Shown: in pieces, positions 26,926-34,407 of the stretch | Layout of the letters: every line of letters begins with the position of its first letter | Position numbering within the stretch: the stretch's first letter is position 1 | Source: a virus | Strand: one strand, 5' to 3' | DNA length: 64,000 nucleotides | IMG/VR virus record: IMGVR_UViG_3300026484_000333 | Coordinates: 19,932 to 83,931 of that record | Notes under the pieces: model-generated | What the model was told of the DNA's origin: nothing | Seen by the model: only the letters and a program-made list of their open reading frames with translations | The model's database searches: none | Translations under genes and position numbers: made by a program

Positions 26926-27129
26926 ATGGATAAAGAACTCATTTTAGAAAAAATAAAAGATGTGGAAAAGGAATATGAAGATATTAGAAAATTAGTAAAT
27001 TGGGATTTTAATGGATTAACAACAAGTGAATTGAAAGAAATTAAAGAAGCATTCAGCAATACAATAATTGAATTTGAATACCTTAAAGACGTGCTAATTG
27101 AGCAATTAGAATTAGAGTTGGAAGATTAA
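26926..27129 (+). CDS. Small acidic helical protein
   Basis: 67 residues, strongly charged and helical (ILEKIKDVEKEYEDIRKL...), one base after the previous stop, in the same operon. No family recognised; small acidic early proteins often act as host inhibitors, but nothing here proves that. Confidence 0.65.
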   Translation: MDKELILEKIKDVEKEYEDIRKLVNWDFNGLTTSELKEIKEAFSNTIIEFEYLKDVLIEQLELELED

Positions 27130-27140
27130 AAGGAGAAAAA

Positions 27141-27818
27141 ATGACAAGAGAAGAAGCTTTAATGGAAATTTTAAAAAGAAGAGGCGAGGGAGATAAAATA
27201 CATTATTCAGTTGCATATGATGTTATAAATGAAATTTTTGATGATTTAGAAAGCAGAACTTGTAAAAATTGCAAATATAATTTTTGTGGTTGTTCTATTC
27301 AAGATATGATATTGGAGTTTAAAGATAAATACGGAATTGAGCCATTAAATTTTGATGATTTTGGGTGTAATAGATTTGAAAAGAAAAAGAAAGAAATTAA
27401 GAAAAATGAATTTATGATTGTTGAGTTTTTATCTGAAGATACATTTAAAGTATTGTTTGTGTTTGATAAAGAAAAAGCGAAAAAAGAATATAATAAAACA
27501 TTCACTTTAGGTGAATCCTATGAAATAGGCAATGAAGTAACTCTTTCTGGTATAAGAAAAAAATATAATTGGAAAGATGTTCCATACAATGAAAAGCATA
27601 AATTATGGGACGGACAGCCTGTATTTGTTCGTGGAAACGATACTCCATTTTTAAGAGTTGTCAGATTTTACAGTGCAGTAAATAATAGTTTCTTTTATGA
27701 TAATATAGGAAAAAGGAATGTTACTCCTAATTTGATTGATGATGAGTACAGTTGGGAGCCGTATCCGCACTTAAATGACGAATGGGTTATTAAAGCATAT
27801 AGACAACTTAAATTTTAA
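27141..27818 (+). CDS. Zinc-ribbon protein, CKNCKYN family
   Basis: 225 residues. Cys pattern CKNCKYNFCGC (about residue 40) and FGCNRFEKK (about 78) suggests one zinc site; the next gene carries the same CKNCKYN start and a matching C-terminal Cys. The C-terminal half (GNDTPFLRVVRFYSAVNNSFF) is beta-rich. Good ribosome site AAAGGAG. Unknown function. Confidence 0.7.
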   Translation: MTREEALMEILKRRGEGDKIHYSVAYDVINEIFDDLESRTCKNCKYNFCGCSIQDMILEFKDKYGIEPLNFDDFGCNRFEKKKKEIKKNEFMIVEFLSEDTFKVLFVFDKEKAKKEYNKTFTLGESYEIGNEVTLSGIRKKYNWKDVPYNEKHKLWDGQPVFVRGNDTPFLRVVRFYSAVNNSFFYDNIGKRNVTPNLIDDEYSWEPYPHLNDEWVIKAYRQLKF

Positions 27819-27830
27819 AAAGGAATAAAA

Positions 27831-28052
27831 ATGAAAGATTTAGATAGTTTATGCAATGAAAATTTTGATTACATAGTTAGTTGTAAAAATTGTAAATATA
27901 ATGAGGAATACAAAGCTGGTAAAACTATAAGAATTTGTAAAAAACTTACAAAACATATCCCAAAATACTTCGGAAATGAGGTATTTAAAATAATTGATGA
28001 AGATTGGTTTTGTCCATATTTTGAAAAAAAGGAACAAAATGTTAAAAATTAA
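27831..28052 (+). CDS. Small zinc-ribbon protein
   Basis: 73 residues with CKNCKYNEEYKAGKTIRICKK and a later WFCPYFEKK, four cysteines in all. Related in its metal site to the preceding gene. Operon member; no known partner. Confidence 0.65.
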   Translation: MKDLDSLCNENFDYIVSCKNCKYNEEYKAGKTIRICKKLTKHIPKYFGNEVFKIIDEDWFCPYFEKKEQNVKN

Positions 28053-28176
28053 AAAACGTGATTATAATATTTTAAAAATTTATCGTAGGGAAATAAACTG
28101 CCGACCAAAAGTTGTTAAAAATAAAAAGAAATATACAAGAAAAATAAAACACAAAAATCAATCTTTTATGACTTGA
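28039..28176 (+). CDS. Basic 45-residue peptide
   Basis: MLKIKKRDYNILKIYRREIN and onward, very rich in Lys/Arg. AAAGGA precedes the ATG at 28039. It overlaps the preceding gene by 14 nt and runs into the convergent small-terminase gene by 19 nt. Could bind nucleic acid; unproven. Confidence 0.5.
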   Translation: MLKIKKRDYNILKIYRREINCRPKVVKNKKKYTRKIKHKNQSFMT

Positions 28177-28679
28177 TTTAGAATGTTTACAAAAACATTT
28201 CCTGTTGTTCCTAATTTTTTTCTTTCTTCTTCTTTCATAACATCATCAAGCATTTTGGCAACATCTAAAATATCCTTGTCAGTAGCGTTGGCAAAATCAC
28301 CGCCCTGTTTTTCAATTTGTTCAATTTTATCTTCTAATGTCCGCATAACAACCGAAACTACAACATTTTTGGCGTTTTCTTTTATTTCCTTCATAATTGC
28401 ATTGTAGAAATCTTTAACATAAGGTTTTGATAAAGTTCTGCTAATATATTGATAAGGAAGACCAAGTTCTTTTGCTATTCTTTTATTGCTATATCCACGA
28501 ACTTTCATTTCAACTACATATCTTTCGATTGTAGATAAAGGTTTGTCAAAATCAACATTTGTAAATTCAAGCAGTTCTGTTTTTATTTCTCCTTTAACAT
28601 TAGCATCAGGCAAGTTGGAAACTTCATCTTGGCTAACAACAGGAACTGCTTCAATTTCCTTTATTTTTTCAGACATCAA
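28158..28679 (-). CDS. Putative terminase small subunit
   Basis: 173 residues. A helix-turn-helix (YVVEMKVRGYSNKRIAKELGLPYQYISRTL) at about residues 50-85, then coiled coil and a C-terminal end. This build and size fit small terminase subunits that recognise the packaging site, and the large subunit lies in the same region, though 2.2 kb away and separated by plus-strand genes. A general DNA-binding regulator is the alternative. Confidence 0.6.
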   Translation of the reverse strand: MMSEKIKEIEAVPVVSQDEVSNLPDANVKGEIKTELLEFTNVDFDKPLSTIERYVVEMKVRGYSNKRIAKELGLPYQYISRTLSKPYVKDFYNAIMKEIKENAKNVVVSVVMRTLEDKIEQIEKQGGDFANATDKDILDVAKMLDDVMKEEERKKLGTTGNVFVNILNQVIKD

Positions 28680-28899
28680 TTTTCCTTTTCTCTAATGATT
28701 CAGTAAATTTTAACACCAAATCATTTTTTTCATCTTCATTTATTTCTGCTATTTTATTTTCACATTGCTCACATCTGCTTTTGTTTTCTAATTCATCTAA
28801 ATCATCAACATAAAAAACATTAGAACAAGTACAAATAACTTCATATTTACTAAAATCTTCTAAATAATTGTAGTCCAACATTGGATTTATTTTTTTCAT
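28669..28899 (-). CDS. Small zinc-ribbon protein
   Basis: 76 residues with ICTCSNVF and RCEQCENK, a four-Cys zinc ribbon, and an acidic end. Overlaps the small-terminase start by 11 nt and is driven by the promoter at 28935-28962. Confidence 0.65.
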   Translation of the reverse strand: MKKINPMLDYNYLEDFSKYEVICTCSNVFYVDDLDELENKSRCEQCENKIAEINEDEKNDLVLKFTESLEKRKIDV

Positions 28900-28934
28900 T
28901 TTATTTTCCTTGTTGTATAAAATTTAATCAATTT

Positions 28935-28962
28935 ATTATATCAAATTTAATCAATTTGTCAA
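28935..28962 (-). promoter_or_regulatory. Sigma70 promoter
   Basis: Minus strand TTGACA, 16 nt, TATAAT. Reads into the zinc-ribbon and small-terminase genes. Confidence 0.8.
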
Positions 28963-28965
28963 AAT

Positions 28966-29280
28966 TTATAATTTTGTTTTTACTTTTTTTACAAGTTCAA
29001 CCTCAATTAAATATAAGAAATTTGCTCCTTTGTGTGCCATAATTCCTCCAATAGCACTTGCCCCGTAAATACTGACATTAAGCATATCGTAAGCAAGAAT
29101 AAAACCTATCAAACCTAAAAAACCAGCATATAACAAATCTAATAAATATAACATTATTCTTGTTTTGATAGGTTTGTTTTTTAAGTCGCGTTGAGTAAAA
29201 TTAACTGAAGTTGCCCAAATTATAAAAACTGCCAAAAGCACAAAAGCTTTTAAAGTTATTTCATCCCACTTACTTTTCAT
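28966..29280 (-). CDS. Membrane protein, possible second holin
   Basis: 104 residues with three hydrophobic segments (AFVLLAVFIIWATSV, LYLLDLLYAGFLGLIGFILAY, IYGASAIGGIMAHKG) and a basic end. The AIGGIMAHKG segment resembles phage holins of the LydA/HP1 group. A late box stands upstream. It is not beside the spanins or the endolysin, so antiholin or unrelated membrane protein are alternatives. Confidence 0.55.
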   Translation of the reverse strand: MKSKWDEITLKAFVLLAVFIIWATSVNFTQRDLKNKPIKTRIMLYLLDLLYAGFLGLIGFILAYDMLNVSIYGASAIGGIMAHKGANFLYLIEVELVKKVKTKL

Positions 29281-29308
29281 TTTTTACCTTTTTATATAAT
29301 ATTACTTA

Positions 29309-29316
29309 TATATCGA
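29309..29316 (-). promoter_or_regulatory. Late-gene box TCGATATA
   Basis: TCGATATA on the minus strand, 28 nt before the start at 29280. Confidence 0.55.
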
Positions 29317-29343
29317 AAAATCAAGACTTATAAATTATTGTTC

Positions 29344-29372
29344 TTGACATAATATAAGGAATATCTTATAAT
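29344..29372 (+). promoter_or_regulatory. Consensus sigma70 promoter
   Basis: TTGACA, 17 nt, TATAAT, 31 nt before the start at 29404. Confidence 0.9.
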
Positions 29373-29403
29373 TTTAATATGAACAAAATTAAAAGGGGAA
29401 AAA

Positions 29404-29907
29404 ATGAAAAAACATATAATTGAAAATTTTAAAAAATATAAAGAAACTAACGATATTAGATATTTATTGGAGTGCAAAAAATTAATTTCTGAAGATGGTT
29501 TTATTGTTAAGGTTGAAAATAATGAGGGTTACTGTTCTGGTAGGCTTAAATCATTAAACAATAATAATGCTTTTTATTTTACTCATAGCCAAGAGGAATA
29601 TGTATTAATTCGACTTATAGAAGAATATTTTGAAATTTTTAATCCATTAAAAAATATTGTTTTATTAATCAGAGATAAAGATGCTTTAGAAGAAGCCATA
29701 CAAATTTTTCCTGTTTATTTAAAAGAAGAAGATTTTTCTTATTATATTAATGGGAAGTATCATTTTCCTTTATTAATTTGGGATATAACTTCTAACCATC
29801 TTTATCACCAAGGTTTACCAGATATCTCTTTTGATTGGGATGAATATATCCCTTTAATTAAAAGAGCAATTACTTGGGGAGACTTCAAAAAACAAAATCA
29901 AAGCTGA
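29404..29907 (+). CDS. Hypothetical 167-aa early protein
   Basis: 167 residues, no recognised motif. Helical start (IIENFKKYKETNDIRYLLECKKLIS) and aromatic-rich end (LIWDITSNHLYHQGLPDISFDWDEY). It stands alone with its own consensus promoter and a perfect hairpin terminator, as a moron-like single gene among oppositely directed genes. Confidence 0.7.
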   Translation: MKKHIIENFKKYKETNDIRYLLECKKLISEDGFIVKVENNEGYCSGRLKSLNNNNAFYFTHSQEEYVLIRLIEEYFEIFNPLKNIVLLIRDKDALEEAIQIFPVYLKEEDFSYYINGKYHFPLLIWDITSNHLYHQGLPDISFDWDEYIPLIKRAITWGDFKKQNQS

Positions 29908-29918
29908 TTTTGTTTTTT
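29887..29918. terminator. Bidirectional terminator
   Basis: Perfect 14-bp stem AAAAAACAAAATCA / TGATTTTGTTTTTT with a four-nt loop (AAGC); T runs on both strands. It includes the stops of two convergent genes, so it can end transcription from both sides. Confidence 0.9.
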
Positions 29919-30269
29919 AATTGCTTTTGGTAATTTATATTTAAAGAAATGATATATTTTTACAGCATAATAAAAAAGATAGCTTGTAAATTTTCCAACT
30001 TTTAAATCAAGTAAGCAATTTAGAAAGCATTTGTCCGCTTTATCATAAAGCTCTAAATCACATAAATAATCGTGTAAAATGGCACAAGGCAAATAATCAG
30101 GTCGATATTTTGTATAATTAAACAAATAAGCTATATAAGGCACAGAAGCCCCGTCGCTTACAAAACCTTCAGGAATTATAATATCTTTATATTTAACTTT
30201 CTTTTTAAGTTTTACCTTATTATTTTTAAGTGGTTGAAATATAAAGTCACTGTATTTTAATCTGCCCAA
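29898..30269 (-). CDS. DUF1353 family protein
   Basis: 123 residues with the DUF1353 pattern: YKDIIIPEGFVSDGASVPYIAYLF followed by AILHDYLCDLELYDKADKCFLNCL. The conserved S-D-G-A-S-V-P and HDYL residues are present. These proteins are frequent near phage lysis or tail genes; their activity is not known. Confidence 0.8.
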   Translation of the reverse strand: MGRLKYSDFIFQPLKNNKVKLKKKVKYKDIIIPEGFVSDGASVPYIAYLFNYTKYRPDYLPCAILHDYLCDLELYDKADKCFLNCLLDLKVGKFTSYLFYYAVKIYHFFKYKLPKAIKKQNQL

Positions 30270-30889
30270 GTTTCCCCCTTTAACATTCTACATATAGTAG
30301 AATGTTGTGTATTAAATATTCTGGCTAATTTACAACAAGAATATCCTAAATTATGCAAATCTCTAATAGCGTTGTTTCTTTCTTCATTTAACACATTAAT
30401 TCTTGTGTTTCTTGCTTGTAATTTATAAGTTGCCAACCTGCAATTGTTTGGCTCATAATTACCGTTAACATTTATTCTATCAATACTTAACTTTTTTGCA
30501 ATTTGTAATTTTTCATCTTCCGATAAATTTTCTTTAATATTGTTTTTTACATAATTATCAAGTTCTTTTAAAAACCATTTTTTAAATAATAAATAATTAT
30601 TTTTCCATTCATCACAAATTTTAATACCCCTTCCTCCATAATTTTTATAAGCTTTACTTTTTGTATTGTAACACCTCTTTAAAATATCTTTATATCTACT
30701 ATAAATAAAATGATATTTGGAGCTACTAACACTATCCCCTTCAACAGAACTATTACTCTTTATACAACCACAAGAATATCTTTTCTCACCATAATCTTTT
30801 CTAACTTGAATTACTTTTCCACAAAAAGGACATTTAAAATCACTATAAATTTTACCTTTTTTTCTAATATCATTTCCAACATATATCAT
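30257..30889 (-). CDS. HNH/AP2-type homing-like protein with C-terminal HTH
   Basis: 210 residues. CPFCGKVIQVRKD and CGCIK form an N-terminal zinc ribbon. The middle has YKDILKRCYN, YGGRGIKICDEW, LSIDRINVNGNYEPNNCRLAT, the hallmark of phage HNH/AP2 proteins (DRI..NG.Y...NCR). The C-terminus (RNNAIRDLHNLGYSCCKLARIFNTQHSTICRML) is a helix-turn-helix. Free-standing genes of this type are usually homing endonucleases or their relics. It overlaps the DUF1353 gene by 13 nt. Confidence 0.8.
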   Translation of the reverse strand: MIYVGNDIRKKGKIYSDFKCPFCGKVIQVRKDYGEKRYSCGCIKSNSSVEGDSVSSSKYHFIYSRYKDILKRCYNTKSKAYKNYGGRGIKICDEWKNNYLLFKKWFLKELDNYVKNNIKENLSEDEKLQIAKKLSIDRINVNGNYEPNNCRLATYKLQARNTRINVLNEERNNAIRDLHNLGYSCCKLARIFNTQHSTICRMLKGETWAD

Positions 30890-30958
30890 AACACAATCCT
30901 TATTAATTAAATCTATGATTTTTTAAAAGTTGTAACCATATATCACTATATCTTAACA

Positions 30959-31477
30959 TTATTCCTCCCAATTTATAGCGTCAAGTTCTTCTAAACTTAC
31001 CGCTTTTTTTGCTTTTTTTCTTAATGCTATTTTTTTATTCCATAATGTTGAATAATTAACACCAAGTTCTGTTAGCATTTTTTTAATTTCATCAACTTCT
31101 ACTTCGTGGTCTTCATCATAAAAATCACCGACAATTGTTACTTTTAAACCTAAATCAAGTGCCAATTCATATCCGGCTTTTAATTTTTGAATATCATCAA
31201 AATCTGCGTCCATTGTAATTCCATTTGAACAAGTAAAACCATTTTTTATAAAATAATTAAAAGCAGATTTTATTTCTTCAATTTTCAATTCTTTTGCTTT
31301 TTCTAAAATTAGTTCTTCATCAGGAATAATATTTCCATTTTCATCAAGTTTATAAAAAGGAAATCTTGCTTCTGGCAGTTTATTTGTTAAAACAAAACCT
31401 TCCCTATCTTTATAATCTTCTTCGTTTTCAACTTCAACAGGTATTAATCTTCTTTCTTCATTTATAAAAAATAACAT
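30959..31477 (-). CDS. Tail fibre-associated protein, DUF4376-like
   Basis: 172 residues. The C-terminal 110 residues (AFNYFIKNGFTCSNGITMDADFDDIQKLKAGYELA ... LNKKIALRKKAKKA) have the DUF4376 pattern found at the end of tail fibre or fibre-assembly proteins. The gene overlaps the LamG-type gene by one base, so it is part of the fibre cassette. Confidence 0.7.
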   Translation of the reverse strand: MLFFINEERRLIPVEVENEEDYKDREGFVLTNKLPEARFPFYKLDENGNIIPDEELILEKAKELKIEEIKSAFNYFIKNGFTCSNGITMDADFDDIQKLKAGYELALDLGLKVTIVGDFYDEDHEVEVDEIKKMLTELGVNYSTLWNKKIALRKKAKKAVSLEELDAINWEE

Positions 31478-32454
31478 TATTTTCCTCCTTCGGCTTGATA
31501 AATTAAATTAGCTTCGCTTTCTGTCAAGTTTCTTGTAAAAATTCTCAAATTATCAACTGCTCCTGCTTTTCTATAACCACTGCTTCTGCCCCAACCAAAA
31601 ACGCATAGATAATTAGTAAAATACATATTATATTTTGCAATTTTACTGCAATTTTGTTTTAAAGTTTGTTTTTTTCCATTAATAAAAATATCACCATATT
31701 CAAATTTTCTAAAATTTACTGAAACGTGAATCCATTTATTTTTATATTTATTAATATCAACTCCAAAATTATCGCCATTGGCGGAATTGAATCCAAGTTT
31801 TCCACTGCTACAAACATATAAATCGCAATTATAAAAGCCAATAGGCATTTGATAATTTACTCCATTCCATTTAAACCAAAAGCTGATATTTAATTCTTTT
31901 GTATCTTTATTAAAAGGTAATTTATTAATTTTAAGCTGTCCTCCGTTAGAATAAACAGCTAATTTTTCTTTGCCTTCTACATATGTTATGCTTCCGCTTT
32001 TTGTAGCTTCATATTTTCCGCTTACATCAACCAAGCTACTATTAAATTTAAACAAGGCAATTCCGCTTTTATCATCAAAAAAATCAACTTTATCAGCTGG
32101 GGGAATATTCATAATTACCGTGCCTTTATCACCAATCCAAACATTATCATCTTTATCATTTTTTAAACATTCAAATTTTTCTAAAGTTTTAATATTTAAC
32201 CAAACAAAACCTTTAAATAAAGGATTGGTTGTTACCTGCGGATTATTTAAGCCGATAACATTTGCTATATTTTTAGGAAATTTGTCAGCAATTTTTAATT
32301 TGCCTTGATTTATTAAATCACGAATTTTTTGATTTTCTACATTTTCTTTTAAAAAGCACTTATAAATAAAATTTTGTTTATCAACATTTAAAACTACAAT
32401 TAAATCATCTTTTTTACCTGAAACTTTACTATCTAAATTTTCTACTAACATCAA
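31477..32454 (-). CDS. Tail protein with LamG/concanavalin domain
   Basis: 325 residues. From about residue 140: GIALFKFNSSLVDVSGKYEATKSGS, LNISFWFKWNG, KNKWIHVSVNFRKFEYGDIFINGKKQ, GAVDNLRIFTRNLTESEANLIYQ, the typical concanavalin-like lectin fold. It likely binds surface glycan. Co-transcribed with the fibre gene. Confidence 0.8.
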   Translation of the reverse strand: MMLVENLDSKVSGKKDDLIVVLNVDKQNFIYKCFLKENVENQKIRDLINQGKLKIADKFPKNIANVIGLNNPQVTTNPLFKGFVWLNIKTLEKFECLKNDKDDNVWIGDKGTVIMNIPPADKVDFFDDKSGIALFKFNSSLVDVSGKYEATKSGSITYVEGKEKLAVYSNGGQLKINKLPFNKDTKELNISFWFKWNGVNYQMPIGFYNCDLYVCSSGKLGFNSANGDNFGVDINKYKNKWIHVSVNFRKFEYGDIFINGKKQTLKQNCSKIAKYNMYFTNYLCVFGWGRSSGYRKAGAVDNLRIFTRNLTESEANLIYQAEGGK

Positions 32455-32466
32455 AACTCCTTATTT

Positions 32467-34029
32467 TTAATTAATTTGGTATCCCCAAAGTTCGTCTTTA
32501 TAAACATTGCCGTTTCCGTCCGTCCAATAAACAACAAAACTTGAATTATCGCTTTCTTTCACCCCGCCTATAACAAATGCAGGTTTATCTAATGGCTCTA
32601 GCAATGCAGTAGCATTATCATCATTTGCTATAAAATTGATAAACAGCATATTTCTTTTTGTATCATTGCCATCACCATCATTATTAATTAATTTTAATCC
32701 ATTAGGCAAGTTGTAAAATTTAATGCTGTCCTCGTCGCAATCAACTTCCATTCTTGTTGCGTCAGCTATGCTTGTATATTTGGAACTTGTAGCTCTGATA
32801 TGTAGATGTTTTTTGCCGTTTGAATCGTTATACCAATCAATTCTGGCTTGTGCTGGATAAGCACTACCCAAACCAAAATTATAACCCACCCAATTATCTG
32901 CACTTGTTGTGTTTTTGTAAGCTTGATATGTTCCCATATCACCAGCCACAATATCATAAACATTAATATTTGAGCTTGTAACATCAACGCCTAAACCAAG
33001 CGTTCCTGTAGTCCAATTATATTTTAAGCTTTTTCCTAATGTGGAACTTCCGTTATAGTTATCATCTTGGCTTACAACAACATCATAATTTACATAATCA
33101 TTAGTTTTAACAACTAACGTTTTCCATTCGTTTGAATTGCCTTTTCTTCTAACAATAATTTCTTCTGCGGAATTATCATAAATTAACTGCCCACCTTTTG
33201 GGTATTCATTGATATCGTTTTTCCAATCTTCAATTTTTTGGTGAACAACATCTTGTGAATTTGCAGGTAAATAAATCCAGCTATCGCTCCATAAAACAAA
33301 ACCTGAATATTTAATTTCTTTATTTGCTATTAATGAGGTTTTACCTTTAAACCAACCAAAATGCCCGTTTGAATTATAAATAGCAAGATTTTGATTTTCA
33401 TAATCAATCCAATAATATCCATCTTCGGGCGTTCCTTGTCCTGTAGCCGGGTATCCTGTAACATAATTAATGCGGTTTTCTATAGAACGATTAATATCCC
33501 AACCAAAACTACCACGAGCTTTAATCGCATTTGAGCGTCCACAATATAAAGTATAATTGTTTGTATTACCATCAATAGCTATACCAGCTCCAATAACGCC
33601 ATATTGATTAACAACAAATTGTACTGATGATGTATAAGCTTGTATAACTTTTTCGCTATGTGTAAAAATTCTCAACGGCGTAACACCCTTGTTATCTACA
33701 GTTGTATCAATATTTAATGCTGAATTTGTGCCTTGTGGGTTATGTTGTAAATAAGGGCTTGTTGTTGCTTTATCACCATTAATTTTGTATAAAAACTTTC
33801 CATTTTCACCTTCAATCGTTGTTCCATATTTTAATTTTAAAAGCTGTCCGTTATCAATCGCATCCGTTACGCTTACCCCGACAACATCAGCAGGATTAGC
33901 TACCAAGACATAATGCTCAAATTCATCTTGGTCAACCTCAACTTTTATAATGTCACCTTTTTTAAATTTATCAAGTTCTTCAGATTGAATATCAACCACA
34001 GCTATTTCTGTGTGAGTAAAAATTGCCAT
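32467..34029 (-). CDS. Tail fibre protein
   Basis: 520 residues. The first 75 residues match those of the protein at 20742-21791 (MAIFTHTEIAVVDIQ..., HYVLVANPADVVGVSVTDAIDNGQLLKL). The rest is a long beta-rich, Gly/Asn/Tyr-rich rod without recognised catalytic motif. A late box precedes it. Probably a second fibre using the same attachment domain. Confidence 0.75.
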   Translation of the reverse strand: MAIFTHTEIAVVDIQSEELDKFKKGDIIKVEVDQDEFEHYVLVANPADVVGVSVTDAIDNGQLLKLKYGTTIEGENGKFLYKINGDKATTSPYLQHNPQGTNSALNIDTTVDNKGVTPLRIFTHSEKVIQAYTSSVQFVVNQYGVIGAGIAIDGNTNNYTLYCGRSNAIKARGSFGWDINRSIENRINYVTGYPATGQGTPEDGYYWIDYENQNLAIYNSNGHFGWFKGKTSLIANKEIKYSGFVLWSDSWIYLPANSQDVVHQKIEDWKNDINEYPKGGQLIYDNSAEEIIVRRKGNSNEWKTLVVKTNDYVNYDVVVSQDDNYNGSSTLGKSLKYNWTTGTLGLGVDVTSSNINVYDIVAGDMGTYQAYKNTTSADNWVGYNFGLGSAYPAQARIDWYNDSNGKKHLHIRATSSKYTSIADATRMEVDCDEDSIKFYNLPNGLKLINNDGDGNDTKRNMLFINFIANDDNATALLEPLDKPAFVIGGVKESDNSSFVVYWTDGNGNVYKDELWGYQIN

Positions 34030-34060
34030 TTTTATTTTCTCCTTCTTATAGCTTTACTTA

Positions 34061-34068
34061 TATATCAG
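34061..34068 (-). promoter_or_regulatory. Late-gene box CTGATATA
   Basis: CTGATATA on the minus strand, 31 nt before the fibre gene start at 34029. Confidence 0.6.
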
Positions 34069-34101
34069 CTTTATAAATTGATTAAAAAATTTACAATTTT
34101 G

Positions 34102-34258
34102 TAAAGGATTTTATACAAGAGTTTTGGCAAAATTTCACACATTTTATAAAAAATCTTTTATACAAAAATTGCTCAAATGCCCATAAATTCGGACTTTTGT
34201 AAATTGTCTGAAAGTGTCCGGAGCCTTAAAGTTTATATTTATATCCAACAAAAATTTC
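34102..34258 (-). repeat. Two-block intergenic repeat, copy 3 (inverted)
   Basis: Block B 34102-34127 and block A 34205-34258 in reverse orientation, 77 nt apart as in copy 2. The hairpin TTCGGAC (34188-34194) / GTCTGAA (34206-34212) is kept, with a C to T change that still allows a G-U pair. With copy 2 it brackets 26.2-34.1 kb as an inverted pair. Confidence 0.85.
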
Positions 34259-34277
34259 ATTTTTTTTATTCTATAAA

Positions 34278-34285
34278 CTGATATA
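34278..34285 (+). promoter_or_regulatory. YYGATATA box on the plus strand
   Basis: The one plus-strand copy (CTGATATA), 122 nt before the primase-like gene, so this operon may also be served late. The closer consensus promoter is at 34354. Confidence 0.45.
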
Positions 34286-34353
34286 TAAATAAAGTTATAA
34301 AAATAAACAAATTCATAATTTATGTTTTATGTTTTATAATTTATATTTTAATC

Positions 34354-34382
34354 TTGACAATAGATGGATTTTTAGGTAGAAT
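34354..34382 (+). promoter_or_regulatory. Sigma70 promoter
   Basis: TTGACA, 17 nt, TAGAAT (one mismatch), 25 nt before the start at 34408. Confidence 0.8.
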
Positions 34383-34407
34383 TAAATAAAAAAAGAAAGG
34401 AGCATAA

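Noticed and set aside
26055-34258. Insertion element bounded by inverted repeats
   Set aside because: No transposase inside, no target-site duplication, and a third copy lies elsewhere in direct orientation; an intergenic control element fits better.
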